From Gammaproteobacteria bacterium (GTDB lineage Bacteria > Pseudomonadota > Gammaproteobacteria > Nevskiales > Nevskiaceae), in NCBI GenBank assembly GCA_022599775.1, contig JAHZLQ010000019.1:1-56706 (forward strand): a stretch of 56,706 bases of DNA, given 5' to 3'. Position 1 is the stretch's first letter, and every line of letters starts with the position of its first letter. Both the position numbers and the translations under genes were made by a program. The notes under the pieces are model-generated. The model did no database searches, was not told the origin of the DNA, and saw nothing but the letters and a program-made list of their open reading frames with translations. Of the stretch, positions 8,576 through 21,278 are shown one piece after another.

Positions 8576-10027
8576 TCAGTCCGGATCGGGCTTTTGCAGG
8601 CGCTGCTCCCAGAATCCGGCGTTGCGGATGCCGAGCGACTCGGGGTCGAAGACCGGTTCCACGCCCGCTTTCTTCTGGCTTTCATAGTCGCGTAGCGCCG
8701 CCAGTGCCGGCCGCTGCAGGATCAGAATGGCGATGATGTTGAGCCAGGCCATCAGCCCCACACCGATGTCGCCCAGGGCCCAGGCCGAGCCGGCGCTGTT
8801 GACGGCCCCGTAGCTCACCACCGCCAGAATGCCGATGCGCAGCACCAGCGTCATCCACGGGCGGTGCACCTTGCGGTTGATGTAGGCGATGTTGGTTTCG
8901 GCCATGTAGTAGTAGGCCACGATGGTGGTGAAGGCGAAGAACAGCAGCGCCACCGCGACAAAGCCGGCGCCGTAGCCCGGCAACATCGATTCCACCGCGT
9001 TCTGTGCGAAACCGGGGCCGGGGTCAACGCCGGGCAGCGCTTCGCGGATCATGCCGCCGGCCGGCCGGATCACGTTGTACATGCCGGTGGACAGGATCAT
9101 GAAAGCCGTGGCCGAGCACACCAGCAAGGTATCCACATAGATCGAGAACGCCTGCACGTAACCCTGTTTGGCCGGGTGCGAGACTTCGGCGGCGGCCGCC
9201 GCGTGCGGCCCGGTGCCCTGTCCGGCCTCGTTCGAGTAGATGCCGCGTTTCACGCCCCATTCGACGGCCAGGCCCAGCACTGCGCCGAACGCGGCTTCGG
9301 CGCCGAAGGCGCTGCGGAAGATCAGCGCGACCACGGCGGGTAGCTGGCCGATGTTCAGAAACAGGATCGTCAGCGCCACCAGGATATAGGCCAGCGCCAT
9401 GAACGGCACCACGATCTCGGCGAAGTGCGCGATGCGCTTGACGCCGCCGAAGATGATGAAGCCCAGCGCCACCACCACGCCCGCGGCGGTCACACTCGGC
9501 GCGATGCCCCAGGCCGTTTCCAGACCCTGCGCAATGCTGTTGGCCTGAACCCCGGGCAGCAGCAGGCCGGTGGCGACGATGGTGGCGATGGCAAAGATCC
9601 ATGCGTACCACTTCTGGCCCATGCCCTTTTCGATGAAATAGGCCGGGCCACCGCGATACAGACCCTGATCGTCCTTTTCCTTGTAGATCTGCGCCAGCGC
9701 CGATTCGACATAGGCGGTGGAGGCGCCGAGGAAAGCCACCGTCCACATCCAGAACACCGCGCCGGGTCCGCCGAAGGCGATCGCGGTGGCGACGCCGGCA
9801 ATGTTGCCGGTGCCGACACGGCCGGACAGCGACATCGCCAGCGCCTGGAACGGCGTCACGCCGGCCGCCGATTTCTCCCCGCGAAACAGCAGGCGCAGCA
9901 TTTCGCCGACCGAGCGGACCTGCATGAAGCGTGTACGTATCGAGAAGTACAGGCCGGCCCCCAGGCACAGCACGATCAGGGCACGGCTCCAGATGATGCC
10001 GTTGATGGCGTCGATGACTGCGTCCAC
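8576..10027 (-). CDS. Alanine/glycine:cation symporter (AgcS family)
   Basis: A sodium-coupled amino-acid importer of the inner membrane with about ten or eleven hydrophobic segments. Family hallmarks are visible: the FQALAMSLSGRVGTGNIAGV region near residues 60-79, GGPGAVFWMW, and RGIYSNEAGQGTGPHAAAAA around 260. The start chosen is the GTG at 10027, which has GGAG nine bases upstream; a TTG five codons earlier (10042) is possible but has no ribosome-binding site. It is divergent from proS and its end lies 9 bases from the convergent JAMM gene. Confidence 0.93.
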   Translation of the reverse strand: MDAVIDAINGIIWSRALIVLCLGAGLYFSIRTRFMQVRSVGEMLRLLFRGEKSAAGVTPFQALAMSLSGRVGTGNIAGVATAIAFGGPGAVFWMWTVAFLGASTAYVESALAQIYKEKDDQGLYRGGPAYFIEKGMGQKWYAWIFAIATIVATGLLLPGVQANSIAQGLETAWGIAPSVTAAGVVVALGFIIFGGVKRIAHFAEIVVPFMALAYILVALTILFLNIGQLPAVVALIFRSAFGAEAAFGAVLGLAVEWGVKRGIYSNEAGQGTGPHAAAAAEVSHPAKQGYVQAFSIYVDTLLVCSATAFMILSTGMYNVIRPAGGMIREALPGVDPGPGFAQNAVESMLPGYGAGFVAVALLFFAFTTIVAYYYMAETNIAYINRKVHRPWMTLVLRIGILAVVSYGAVNSAGSAWALGDIGVGLMAWLNIIAILILQRPALAALRDYESQKKAGVEPVFDPESLGIRNAGFWEQRLQKPDPD

Positions 10028-10193
10028 CGCGGTGTTCTCCAATTGTTATGGGCAAGGTCCGGCACCCGTGCGATCAGCTCGGACCGGGCCGCGGACTGGA
10101 TAGACGTTCCCCTCACGCAATGGCCGGGCCATCGCGCAGTCAGTCTGCCACGCTTCGCGGGTTCGGCGGTGTCCATGCCCGGCTTCGGACCGG

Positions 10194-10199
10194 TAGAAT
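10194..10199 (+). promoter_or_regulatory. Possible -10 element for proS
   Basis: TAGAAT (five of six to consensus) lies 33 bases before the proS start in the divergent gap, but the hexamer 17 bases upstream is not a good -35. Offered as a weak candidate only. Confidence 0.25.
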
Positions 10200-10232
10200 C
10201 GCGCGTCCCAACTCCAGCTCCGACCCTCCCGC

Positions 10233-11948
10233 ATGCGCCTGTCCCGATTCCCGATTTCCACGACCAAGGAAACGCCGGCCGACGCCGAGATCGTCAGTCA
10301 TCAGCTGATGCTGCGCGCCGGCTTCATTCGCAAGCTGGGCAGCGGCCTCTACAGCTGGATGCCGGTGGGCCTGCGCACCCTGAAGAAGGTCGAAGCGATC
10401 GTGCGCGAGGAAATGAATCGTGCCGGCGCACTGGAAGTGCTGATGCCGTCGGTGCATCCGGCCGAGCTGTGGCGCGAGTCCGGTCGCTGGCAGCTCATGG
10501 GCGACGAGATGCTGCGCATCAAGGACCGTCACGACAACGATTTCTGCTATGGCCCCACGCACGAGGAAGTGATCTGCCATCACCTGCGCCAGGACGTGAA
10601 GAGCTACAAGCAGTTGCCACTCAACTACTACCAGATCCAGACCAAGTTCCGCGACGAGCGGCGTCCGCGCTTCGGCATCATGCGCGCCCGCGAGTTCCTG
10701 ATGAAGGACGCCTATTCGTTTCATCTGGATGCCGAAGGGCTCGCCGCCGAGTACGACAACATGCGCACCGCCTATGCGCGGATCTTCACGCGGATCGGCG
10801 CCGACTTCCGCATCGTCAAAGCCGATTCCGGCAACATCGGCGGTAGCCGTTCCGAGGAGTTCCACATCCTCGCCGGCGCCGGCGAGGATCTGCTCGCGGT
10901 GTCCAGCGAAGGCAGCTACGCCGCCAACGTCGAGGCGGCCGAAACCCTGCCCGTGTCGGTCCCGCGCCCGCCGGTGCTCAAGCCGCTGGCCAAGCTCAGC
11001 ACGCCGGGACAGAAGACCTGCGCTCAGGTGGCCGAGTATCTCAAGCTCGGGCTCGATGCCAAGGTCAAGCTGCTGGTCGCCAAGGCGGCCGACGGTGGCC
11101 TCATCGGCATTGCCCTGCGCGGCGACCACCAACTCAACGAAATCAAGGCGGCCAATCACCCGAAGATCGCCAGTCCGTTCGAACTGGCGGCGGTTCGCGA
11201 CGTGGAACAGGCCTTCGGCTGCGAAGTCGGTTATCTCGGGCCGGTGAACTGTCCGATTCCAGTCATTGCCGACCATGCCGCGCTGGCGCTCAGCGATTTC
11301 GTCTGTGGCGCCAACGAGAACGACCATCACTTGCGTGATGCCAACTGGGGGCGTGACTGCGCCGAGCCGGAGGCCGCCGATCTGCGCATGATCGTCGAAG
11401 GCGATCCGGCGCCGGACGGCAGCGGCACGATCCGCCTGCTGCGTGGCATCGAGGGCGGGCACATCTTCCAGCTCGGCCAGAAATACACCCAGGCGATGAA
11501 CGTCAGCGTGCTCGACGACAACGGCAAGGACGTGACGCTGCACATGGGGTGTTATGGCATTGGCGTGTCGCGTCTGGTGGCGGCCGTGGTCGAGCAGAGC
11601 CATGACGCGCAGGGCATGATCTGGCCGGATGCGATCGCGCCGTTCACCGCGATCATCACGCCGATCGGAATGGACCGTTCGGACGCTGTGCGTGAAGCTG
11701 CGGAGACGCTGTATGCCGGACTGCTGGCGGCCGGCATCGATGTTGCTTTGGATGATCGCGGGCTGCGTCCTGGGGCGATGTTTGCCGACGCTGAGCTGAT
11801 CGGTATTCCGCATCGGATCGTGATCGGCGACAAAGGCCTGGCCAACGCCCAGTTCGAGTACCGCCATCGCCGTGCCGAGACCGCCCGGATGATTCCGGCA
11901 CAGTCCGAGGCGGTACTGGATCAGCTTCGACAGACGGTCACTGGCTGA
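10233..11948 (+). CDS. proS: Prolyl-tRNA synthetase (bacterial type, with editing domain)
   Basis: Charges tRNA-Pro. The 571-residue protein has class II motif 1 (RKLGSGLYSWMPVGLRTLKK, about 30-49), motif 2 (FRDERRPRFGIMRAREFLMKDAYSF region, about 140-165), the inserted YbaK-like editing domain that clears Ala-tRNA-Pro (about 225-400), motif 3 (CYGIGVSRLVAAVVE, about 439-453) and the C-terminal anticodon-binding domain. Full length for the family. It stands alone, divergent from the symporter. Confidence 0.97.
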   Translation: MRLSRFPISTTKETPADAEIVSHQLMLRAGFIRKLGSGLYSWMPVGLRTLKKVEAIVREEMNRAGALEVLMPSVHPAELWRESGRWQLMGDEMLRIKDRHDNDFCYGPTHEEVICHHLRQDVKSYKQLPLNYYQIQTKFRDERRPRFGIMRAREFLMKDAYSFHLDAEGLAAEYDNMRTAYARIFTRIGADFRIVKADSGNIGGSRSEEFHILAGAGEDLLAVSSEGSYAANVEAAETLPVSVPRPPVLKPLAKLSTPGQKTCAQVAEYLKLGLDAKVKLLVAKAADGGLIGIALRGDHQLNEIKAANHPKIASPFELAAVRDVEQAFGCEVGYLGPVNCPIPVIADHAALALSDFVCGANENDHHLRDANWGRDCAEPEAADLRMIVEGDPAPDGSGTIRLLRGIEGGHIFQLGQKYTQAMNVSVLDDNGKDVTLHMGCYGIGVSRLVAAVVEQSHDAQGMIWPDAIAPFTAIITPIGMDRSDAVREAAETLYAGLLAAGIDVALDDRGLRPGAMFADAELIGIPHRIVIGDKGLANAQFEYRHRRAETARMIPAQSEAVLDQLRQTVTG

Positions 11949-12089
11949 ATGCGGCCAGACGCGCGGCTCGGTATATTGTGGCGATACAAAAGGGGCTCTG
12001 AATTGCACAGTCTGGCAGTCTTGCGGCGCGCGACGGTGACTCCGTGCGGCGCCGCTGCGCCCTCCGCAAATCGATAAAGGCGGCATCGA

Positions 12090-13244
12090 TTGAATCCAGT
12101 CTCCGGACCAGGGCGGCGCGTTTCGGTGTTGTCGATGCGTCGACTTTCGCGGCTGGTCGCCTATTGTCTGCCCTACGAATTCGAGGACAGCATCGTGGCG
12201 CTCAGCGATGCCAAGCTGCTGGTGCCCGAGGACTGGGCCGGACTCGAAACCTCCCGGCGCATTTATCGCCTGCTCAGGACCGGCTCGGGTTCGCCGGCCC
12301 TCGCTCGGATGCTCAGCCCCAGGCGGCATGCCCGGGAAGCGCCGGAAGGGGATTTGTTCATCGCGGTGCTCAACGACACCTGGGACGCCTACGTGCTGAG
12401 CACGATGCGCGGCTGGCGCGAGCGCCACACGCACGCAGCCTGCTTCGTTTCGGAAGCCTGGGCGCATCTGATGCCCCCGGACTATCTGCTGGAACTGCTG
12501 CAGCCGTTCGATGAGATCTTCGTCGGCACCCATCACGTGGCCGACGCTCTGCAAACTCGCATCGGCAGGCCCTGCAGCTATCTGCCGCTGGCATCCGACG
12601 TTCTGCGCTTCGCACCGACGGTACCGCCATCGGCTCGTTGTATCGATGTCTGCAATATCGGCCGTCGCTCGGCGCTGACTCATGAGGCTTTGCTGCAGTA
12701 CGCCGATCAGACTCGCAGCCTTTACTACTATGACACCGCCATCGCCTCCGGCCACGGCCGCAGCTTTCAGGTCGAGGACGCCAGGCAGCATCGGCTGCTG
12801 CTCGCCAGCCTGCTCAAGCGCAGCCGCTATTTCATCGCCAACCGCGCGCGCATCAACGATCCGGTCTACAGCAGTCGTGTGCACGAAATTTCCGGACGTT
12901 TCTTCGAAGGCGCCGCCGCTGGAACCGTGATGCTGGGCATGCCCGCCGATTCCGCCAACTACCGTGTGCAGTTCAGCTGGCCCGACGCCGTGGTCGAGCT
13001 GCCGTTCGATTGTCCGGACATCGGCCAACGCATCGCCGAACTCGATCAGGACCGATCACGGCTCGCAAGAATTCGTCGAGACAACGTAATGAACTCTGCG
13101 CGCCGGCATGACTGGAGCCATCGCCTGAGGTCGATATTCGATCGTTTCGGGCTCGCGCCGACGGACGCCATGCTGATGCGCGAGCAGGCTTTGGAGAAAC
13201 TGGCACTTGCCGCAGAAAACGGCGAGCTTGAGCTTGCTGGATAA
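12090..13244 (+). CDS. CgeB-like glycosyltransferase
   Basis: A 384-residue soluble protein with a GT-B-like layout. The strongest signature is the C-terminal segment [20 protein letters not shown] (about 266-285), typical of the Glyco_trans_1_2 (CgeB-like) domain, where R..E..AaG binds the nucleotide sugar. The start is a TTG with AAAGG about ten bases upstream; an ATG at 12135 is an alternative that removes 15 residues. It lies just before the CDP-sugar genes, with 56 bases to the next gene, so it probably transfers one of the sugars of that block. Donor and acceptor cannot be read from the sequence. Confidence 0.7.
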   Translation: MNPVSGPGRRVSVLSMRRLSRLVAYCLPYEFEDSIVALSDAKLLVPEDWAGLETSRRIYRLLRTGSGSPALARMLSPRRHAREAPEGDLFIAVLNDTWDAYVLSTMRGWRERHTHAACFVSEAWAHLMPPDYLLELLQPFDEIFVGTHHVADALQTRIGRPCSYLPLASDVLRFAPTVPPSARCIDVCNIGRRSALTHEALLQYADQTRSLYYYDTAIASGHGRSFQVEDARQHRLLLASLLKRSRYFIANRARINDPVYSSRVHEISGRFFEGAAAGTVMLGMPADSANYRVQFSWPDAVVELPFDCPDIGQRIAELDQDRSRLARIRRDNVMNSARRHDWSHRLRSIFDRFGLAPTDAMLMREQALEKLALAAENGELELAG

Positions 13245-13300
13245 TTCCTCGCATTATTTGCGGACCCGCACAGGAGCAGTTCGCCGATGAAGGCTGGGCA

Positions 13301-14080
13301 ATGAAGGCGGTGATACTTGCTGGCGGCATGGGCACCCGGCTCGCCGAGGAAACCGGTGTGCGTCCCAAACCCATGGTCGAGATCGGCGGGCGTCCGGTGC
13401 TGTGGCACATCATGAAGATCTTCGCGCAGCACGGTGTGCGTGATTTCGTGGTGTGCCTCGGCTACAAGGGCGACATGATCAAGGAATATTTTGCTAATTA
13501 TTTTCTGTACAGCTCCGATGTCACCTTCGACCTGAGCGACAACTCTGCGCACTTCCACCGCAGCAAGGCCGAGGACTGGCGCGTGACCCTGGTCGATACC
13601 GGCGCCACCACCATGACCGGCGGGCGCATCCGGCGTGCCATGCCCTATCTGGCGGACGAAGATGCTTTCTTCCTGACCTACGGTGACGGCGTCGGCAATG
13701 TCGACATCACCGCATTGGCACAAACCCACCGGCGTGAGGGCCGTATCGCCACAGTCACCGCCGTGCAGCCGCCGGGCCGTTTCGGCGCGCTGGCCATGGA
13801 TGGCAGCCGTGCCACCGGATTTCACGAAAAGCCGGATGGTGACGAAGGTTGGATCAATGGCGGCTTTTTCGTGATGAGCCCGAAGATCGTCGACTACATT
13901 CAGGGCGACGATTCGATCTGGGAGCGCGAACCGATGGAACGCCTGGCGCATGAGTCGCAACTGACCGTCTACCGGCATGCCGGTTTCTGGCAGCCGATGG
14001 ACACGCTGCGTGACAAGAACCTGCTTGAAGACCTGTGGCGCGAGGGTCGCGCGCCCTGGCGCACCTGGGATACAGCATGA
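13301..14080 (+). CDS. rfbF: Glucose-1-phosphate cytidylyltransferase
   Basis: Makes CDP-glucose from CTP and glucose-1-phosphate, the entry to CDP-linked deoxysugars. The 259-residue protein opens with the nucleotidyltransferase loop [11 protein letters not shown] (4-14) and [15 protein letters not shown], and has YGDGVGNVD (about 127-135) and [16 protein letters not shown] (about 172-187), all typical of RfbF/DdhA. GAAGG lies upstream of the chosen ATG. Its stop overlaps the next gene's start (ATGA). A CDP-glucose 4,6-dehydratase (rfbG), which usually follows, is not in the window. Confidence 0.93.
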   Translation: MKAVILAGGMGTRLAEETGVRPKPMVEIGGRPVLWHIMKIFAQHGVRDFVVCLGYKGDMIKEYFANYFLYSSDVTFDLSDNSAHFHRSKAEDWRVTLVDTGATTMTGGRIRRAMPYLADEDAFFLTYGDGVGNVDITALAQTHRREGRIATVTAVQPPGRFGALAMDGSRATGFHEKPDGDEGWINGGFFVMSPKIVDYIQGDDSIWEREPMERLAHESQLTVYRHAGFWQPMDTLRDKNLLEDLWREGRAPWRTWDTA

Positions 14081-15135
14081 AAGTCCTGATGACCGGCAAC
14101 CTCGGCTATATCGGTCCGGTGCTGGTCGAACACCTGCGCCGCAGCGATCCCTCGGTCGAACTGGTCGGCGTCGACCAGGCCTGGTTCGCGCATTGCCTGA
14201 CGACGCCGCAGGGCCTGCCGGAACGCCTGCTCGATACCCAGCAATTTGCCGATGTGCGTGATCTGACGGCGCGCGATCTGCAGGGTTTCGATGCCGTCGT
14301 GCACCTCGCGGCGGTGTCCAACGACCCGATGGGCAAGCGCTTCGAAAACGTTACCGAAGCGATCAACTACGGCGCCAGCGCGCAGCTGGCCCAGGCGGCG
14401 GCGGCTGCCGGCGTAGGCCACTTCGTGTTTGCATCGAGTTGCTCGATCTACGGTTTCGCGGCGGACGGACGCCCGCGCCGCGAGGGCGACGAGGTGGCGC
14501 CGCTGACCGCCTATGCGCGCTCCAAGGTCGCCACCGAAGCCGCGCTGGCGGAACTCGATGCGCCGGACATGGTGATCAGCTGCCTGCGTTTCGCCACGGC
14601 CTGCGGCATGTCGCCGCGGCTGCGGCTGGACCTGGTGCTCAACGACTTCGTGGCGGGCGCGCTGGCCGGCGGCGAGATTTCGGTGCTGTCCGACGGTACG
14701 CCGTGGCGGCCGCTGATCCACGTCAAGGACATGGCGCGCGCGATCGAGTGGGCGATTTCACGTCAATCGGAAAACGGTGGCCGCATGTTGACGGTCAACG
14801 TCGGCAGCGAGGACTGGAACTTTCAGGTGGCGGGCCTAGCCAGAGCCGTCGCCGAGGCGATTCCCGGCACCCGCGTCTCGATCAACGAATCTGCCGCGCC
14901 CGACAAGCGCTCGTACCGCGTGGATTTTTCGAAGTACCGTGAACTCGCACCCGGGCACCAGCCCCAGGAAACGCTGGCGACCGCGATTGCCGGGCTGCGT
15001 GACGGCCTGCGCGCGATCGGCTTCGCCGACCCCGCATTCCGCGAGTCCCAGCTGATGCGTCTCAAGGTGCTCGAGCGCTGGCTTGAATCCGGCGCGATGG
15101 ACGCCGATCTTCGATGGAGTCCTCATGCGCATTGA
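14077..15135 (+). CDS. NAD-dependent epimerase/dehydratase (extended SDR)
   Basis: A 352-residue extended short-chain dehydrogenase. The NAD loop reads GNLGYIG (7-13), and the catalytic Tyr and Lys are in YARSK (about residues 147-151), after SSCSIYG. It belongs to the group that acts on nucleotide-sugar 4-keto or hydroxyl positions. Start at 14077 because the ATGA overlaps rfbF and the Rossmann loop follows at once. Its end overlaps the RfbC-like gene by 11 bases. It probably modifies the CDP-sugar made by RfbF or a product of it; the exact reaction is not readable. It does not look like RfbG, which carries a TGFKGSW-type loop. Confidence 0.85.
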   Translation: MKVLMTGNLGYIGPVLVEHLRRSDPSVELVGVDQAWFAHCLTTPQGLPERLLDTQQFADVRDLTARDLQGFDAVVHLAAVSNDPMGKRFENVTEAINYGASAQLAQAAAAAGVGHFVFASSCSIYGFAADGRPRREGDEVAPLTAYARSKVATEAALAELDAPDMVISCLRFATACGMSPRLRLDLVLNDFVAGALAGGEISVLSDGTPWRPLIHVKDMARAIEWAISRQSENGGRMLTVNVGSEDWNFQVAGLARAVAEAIPGTRVSINESAAPDKRSYRVDFSKYRELAPGHQPQETLATAIAGLRDGLRAIGFADPAFRESQLMRLKVLERWLESGAMDADLRWSPHAH

Positions 15136-15685
15136 ACCGGCGCCGCTCGAAGGCGCGGCCACCATCGAACTCGATCTGCGCGGCGACGAGCGTGGTTTCT
15201 TCGCACGCATGTACTGCGAGAAGGAGTTCGCCGCAGCCGGGCTGGAAACCCGCTTCGTCCAGGCCAACAACTCCTCGAACGCGCAGCGCGGCACCCTGCG
15301 CGGCCTGCACTACCAGCTGCCGCCCGATACCGAGGTCAAGCTGGTGCGCTGCATACGCGGCGCGCTGTGGGATGTGATCGTGGACGTGCGTCCCGGCTCG
15401 CCGAGCTTCGGCCGCTGGTTCGGCGCCGAACTCACGGCGCAGAACCGCCGCATGATGTATGTGCCGCGCGGCTTCGCCCACGGCTTCATCACGCTCACGG
15501 ACGACAGCGAGCTCATTTACTTCGTCAGCGATTTCTACGAGCCCAAGCAGGAGCGCGGCCTGCGCTGGAACGACCCGAAGATCGCCATCGACTGGCCGAT
15601 CGCGCCCAGCGTGATTTCGGAGAAAGACGCCAACTGGCCGGATTTCGAATCCGACTGGCACGGCGTCGAGGCCTTCCGCAAATGA
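15125..15685 (+). CDS. RfbC-type (dTDP-4-dehydrorhamnose 3,5-epimerase family) sugar epimerase
   Basis: A 186-residue single cupin of the RfbC family. Landmarks are DERGFFARMYCEKEF (about 21-35), the substrate and catalytic segment GTLRGLHYQLPP (His about 65) and MMYVPRGFAHGFITL (about 111-125). In this setting, after RfbF and an SDR, the substrate is more likely a CDP-keto-sugar than dTDP-4-keto-rhamnose; no rmlA, rmlB or rmlD is present. The start at 15125 overlaps the SDR by 11 bases, and the end forms ATGA with the next gene. Confidence 0.87.
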   Translation: MRIEPAPLEGAATIELDLRGDERGFFARMYCEKEFAAAGLETRFVQANNSSNAQRGTLRGLHYQLPPDTEVKLVRCIRGALWDVIVDVRPGSPSFGRWFGAELTAQNRRMMYVPRGFAHGFITLTDDSELIYFVSDFYEPKQERGLRWNDPKIAIDWPIAPSVISEKDANWPDFESDWHGVEAFRK

Positions 15686-16968
15686 TCATCGTCGATCGTC
15701 TGCTGCGCCAGCGCGAGTCGGAAGGCCGGCCGCTGCGCATCGGGCTGATCGGCGCCGGCTTCATGGCGCGCGGCATCGCACGGCAGATCCTGCAATCGGT
15801 GCCCGGCATGGATCTGGTGGCGATCGCCAATCGCGATGTTCAGCGCGCGCGCCGCTGCTTCGAGGAAGCGGGAGACGAGCAGGTGCTCGAGGTCGATGCT
15901 GTCGGTGCGCTCGAAGACGCGCTGCGCGCCGGCCGACGCTGCATCACCGCCGATGCTGGCCTATTGTGTGAGTCCGAGTCCATCGATTGCCTGATCGATG
16001 CCACCGGTGCGATCGAGTTCGGTGCGGGGATCACGCTCAAGGCCCTCGACTGTGGCAAGCCGCTGGTGTCGATGAACGCCGAGCTGGATGGCACCGTCGG
16101 TTCGATCCTGCGCGAGCGCGCCGACCGCGCCGGCATGATCTTCACCGCCTGCGACGGCGACCAGCCCGGCGTACAGATGAACCTGTTCCGTTTCGTGCGC
16201 GGAATCGGCGCGCAGCCACTGGTCTGCGGCAACATCAAGGGTCTGCAGGATCCTTACCGCAATCCCACGACGCAGCGGGGCTTCGCCGAACGCTGGGGCC
16301 AGAACGTCAACATGGTGACCAGCTTCGCGGACGGCACCAAGATCAGCTTCGAGCAGGCCATCGTCGCCAACGCCACCGGCATGACGATCGCCCGGCGCGG
16401 CATGATCGGCCGTGAGCACGCCGGTCATGTCGACGAACTGACGCAGTGCTACGACGTGGACGCGCTGCGTGCGCTCGGCGGTGTCGTCGATTACGTGGTC
16501 GGCTCCAAGCCAGGGCCCGGCGTGTTCGTGCTGGCAGCGCATGACGATCCGTTCCAGCAGCACTACCTCAATCTCTACAAGTTGGGCGAGGGGCCGCTGT
16601 ACTGTTTCTACACGCCCTACCATCTGTGTCACTTCGAAGTGCCGATGTCGGCCGCGCGCGTGCTGCTGTGCGGCGATGCCGTGATGCAGCCGTTGGACGG
16701 TCCGCGTGTCGAGGTCGTGGCCACGGCCAAAGTCGACATGGCCGCCGGCGAGCTTGTGGACGGGCTCGGCGGCTACAAGACCTACGGGCAATGTGAAACC
16801 GCCGCGATCACGCGGGCACAGTCACTGCTGCCGATGGGCCTGGCCGAAGGCTGCGTCCTGCGTCGCGCCGTTGCCAAGGACCAGGTGCTGACGTACGAGG
16901 ATGTCGAGCGTCCGCAAGGCCGCCTGATCGATCAGCTGCGCGCGGAGCAGGACCGGCGCTGGCCGTAG
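15682..16968 (+). CDS. SAF-domain NAD(P)-dependent oxidoreductase
   Basis: A 428-residue two-part protein. The N-terminal half is a Rossmann dehydrogenase resembling homoserine dehydrogenase (GLIGAGFMARG, about 22-32, then VAIANRD). The C-terminal part is a SAF-like beta-clip domain (from about 370: QSLLPMGLAEGCVLRRAV). Proteins of this build are often found with an RfbC-like epimerase and a cytidylyltransferase in sugar clusters and are frequently misnamed FlgA-like. It overlaps the epimerase gene (ATGA). It probably reduces or oxidises an intermediate of a CDP-linked branched or deoxy sugar. That last step is inference from context. Confidence 0.8.
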   Translation: MIIVDRLLRQRESEGRPLRIGLIGAGFMARGIARQILQSVPGMDLVAIANRDVQRARRCFEEAGDEQVLEVDAVGALEDALRAGRRCITADAGLLCESESIDCLIDATGAIEFGAGITLKALDCGKPLVSMNAELDGTVGSILRERADRAGMIFTACDGDQPGVQMNLFRFVRGIGAQPLVCGNIKGLQDPYRNPTTQRGFAERWGQNVNMVTSFADGTKISFEQAIVANATGMTIARRGMIGREHAGHVDELTQCYDVDALRALGGVVDYVVGSKPGPGVFVLAAHDDPFQQHYLNLYKLGEGPLYCFYTPYHLCHFEVPMSAARVLLCGDAVMQPLDGPRVEVVATAKVDMAAGELVDGLGGYKTYGQCETAAITRAQSLLPMGLAEGCVLRRAVAKDQVLTYEDVERPQGRLIDQLRAEQDRRWP

Positions 16969-16974
16969 GGCGGT

Positions 16975-17009
16975 AGGGTGGGCAAAGGCCGTAGGCCGTG
17001 CCCACGCGG
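16975..17009. repeat. Short palindromic interspersed repeat
   Basis: Arms gtgggca (16978-16984) and tgcccac (16999-17005) flank aaggccgtaggccg, itself partly self-complementary. Very similar copies lie in tandem and inverted at 24607-24690. The right arm supplies the region where a -35 for the downstream toxin-antitoxin promoter would sit. Confidence 0.7.
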
Positions 17010-17027
17010 CAGGCTGAGAGCTATAAT
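16999..17027 (+). promoter_or_regulatory. Promoter for the toxin-antitoxin pair, probably leaderless
   Basis: A perfect TATAAT (17022-17027) is preceded at 17 bases by a weak -35, tgccca (16999-17004), in the palindromic repeat. The -10 ends only six bases before the ATG at 17034, so the expected transcription start is at or next to the start codon and the mRNA would have no leader and no Shine-Dalgarno. The palindrome could also serve as an operator. Confidence 0.5.
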
Positions 17028-17033
17028 TCATCC

Positions 17034-17273
17034 ATGGCTACATTGCACACCATCGAATCCCTGCAAGAGGCAGCCCTTCGCCTTCATCCAGATGCCAGGG
17101 TTCAGCTCGCGCATACGCTTGTTGAAAGTTTGGGTGCGCTGCCGGAGCCGGAGCTTTCCGAGCTCTGGCTAAGGGAAGCTGAGCGTCGGGAGCAAGAGAT
17201 GGATGCGGGGAAAGTCAAAGGTGTTCCTGGCAAAGAGGTCTTTGCCAACATCAAAGCCCGCCACGGCAAGTAA
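17034..17273 (+). CDS. Antitoxin, addiction-module component family (PF09720-like)
   Basis: A 79-residue acidic protein. The C-terminal half, LWLREAERREQEMDAGKVKG then VPGKEVFANIKARHGK, is the characteristic pattern of the TIGR02574 addiction-module antitoxins, in which this tail wraps the toxin. The start at 17034 fits both the family length and the promoter. The toxin ATG shares a base with this gene's TAA stop, so the pair is translationally coupled. The same family occurs as a broken copy at 56271-56484. GC content is visibly lower than in the flanking genes, as expected for a mobile pair. Confidence 0.88.
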   Translation: MATLHTIESLQEAALRLHPDARVQLAHTLVESLGALPEPELSELWLREAERREQEMDAGKVKGVPGKEVFANIKARHGK

Positions 17274-17587
17274 TGTTGCCGTATGAGTTTCACCCCCTCG
17301 CAGCAAGAGAGCTTGACGAGGCGGTGGCTCACTACGAGGCAATCGCTCGCGGCAAAGGCTTGGAATTGGCCGATGAGATTGAATCGCTCATCGAGCAAAT
17401 CTGCTTGTACCCAGAGTCCGCGCCAATCACCCGTGGGAATATACGGTCTATCGTGGTTCAGCCAACATCACGTTGGCAATTCACCGTTCACTTCAGCATC
17501 AAGCCCGAGGGTGCAGGCATTCGCATACTCGCCGTCGCTCACCAGAAACGGCAGCCTTTCTACTGGCTGGAAAGAACAAAACAGTAG
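17273..17587 (+). CDS. RelE/ParE-family toxin
   Basis: A 104-residue basic protein of the RelE/ParE superfamily, with the N-terminal pattern YEFHPLAARELDEAVAHYE (3-21) and the C-terminal strand and tail GIRILAVAHQKRQPFYWLER (about 82-101). It is partnered with the overlapping upstream antitoxin. Whether it cleaves mRNA or poisons gyrase cannot be read from the sequence; the tail resembles ParE-type members. It appears intact and full length. Confidence 0.87.
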   Translation: MLPYEFHPLAARELDEAVAHYEAIARGKGLELADEIESLIEQICLYPESAPITRGNIRSIVVQPTSRWQFTVHFSIKPEGAGIRILAVAHQKRQPFYWLERTKQ

Positions 17588-17732
17588 TTCTTTCAGGCGC
17601 ATGCTTGACAATGTGCTGAGGCGGACATTTGACCCGCTGCCCACTATTTCTGTCGAAAAAGCCGGCATCGCCTCAAACCGCTGAACACAGGCGTTACGGA
17701 ACTGGACTGGTCCGTATCCAAACGAAAACGAC

Positions 17733-21149
<3,417 letters not shown>

Positions 21150-21278
21150 GTTGCTGATCGTATTTCTCTGGTTGTTGTCTCGGCGCGCGGAACCGGTGGC
21201 GTGCGGCCTCGGAGGCGGCGCCCAATTCGGGGGGCGCAAATTATGCCGAAATGAGCGGGTGGCGGTCGTGCGCCGTGC

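Noticed and set aside
10140..13028. A 962-codon open frame on the minus strand through proS and the glycosyltransferase
   Set aside because: It is antisense to proS and the glycosyltransferase, has no domain resemblance and is His/Gln/Arg-rich, as expected of shadow frames in GC-rich DNA.
21150..21239. TTG-initiated extension of Mfd
   Set aside because: The extra 30 residues are Pro/Arg-rich without homology; the GTG at 21149 aligns with known Mfd N-termini.
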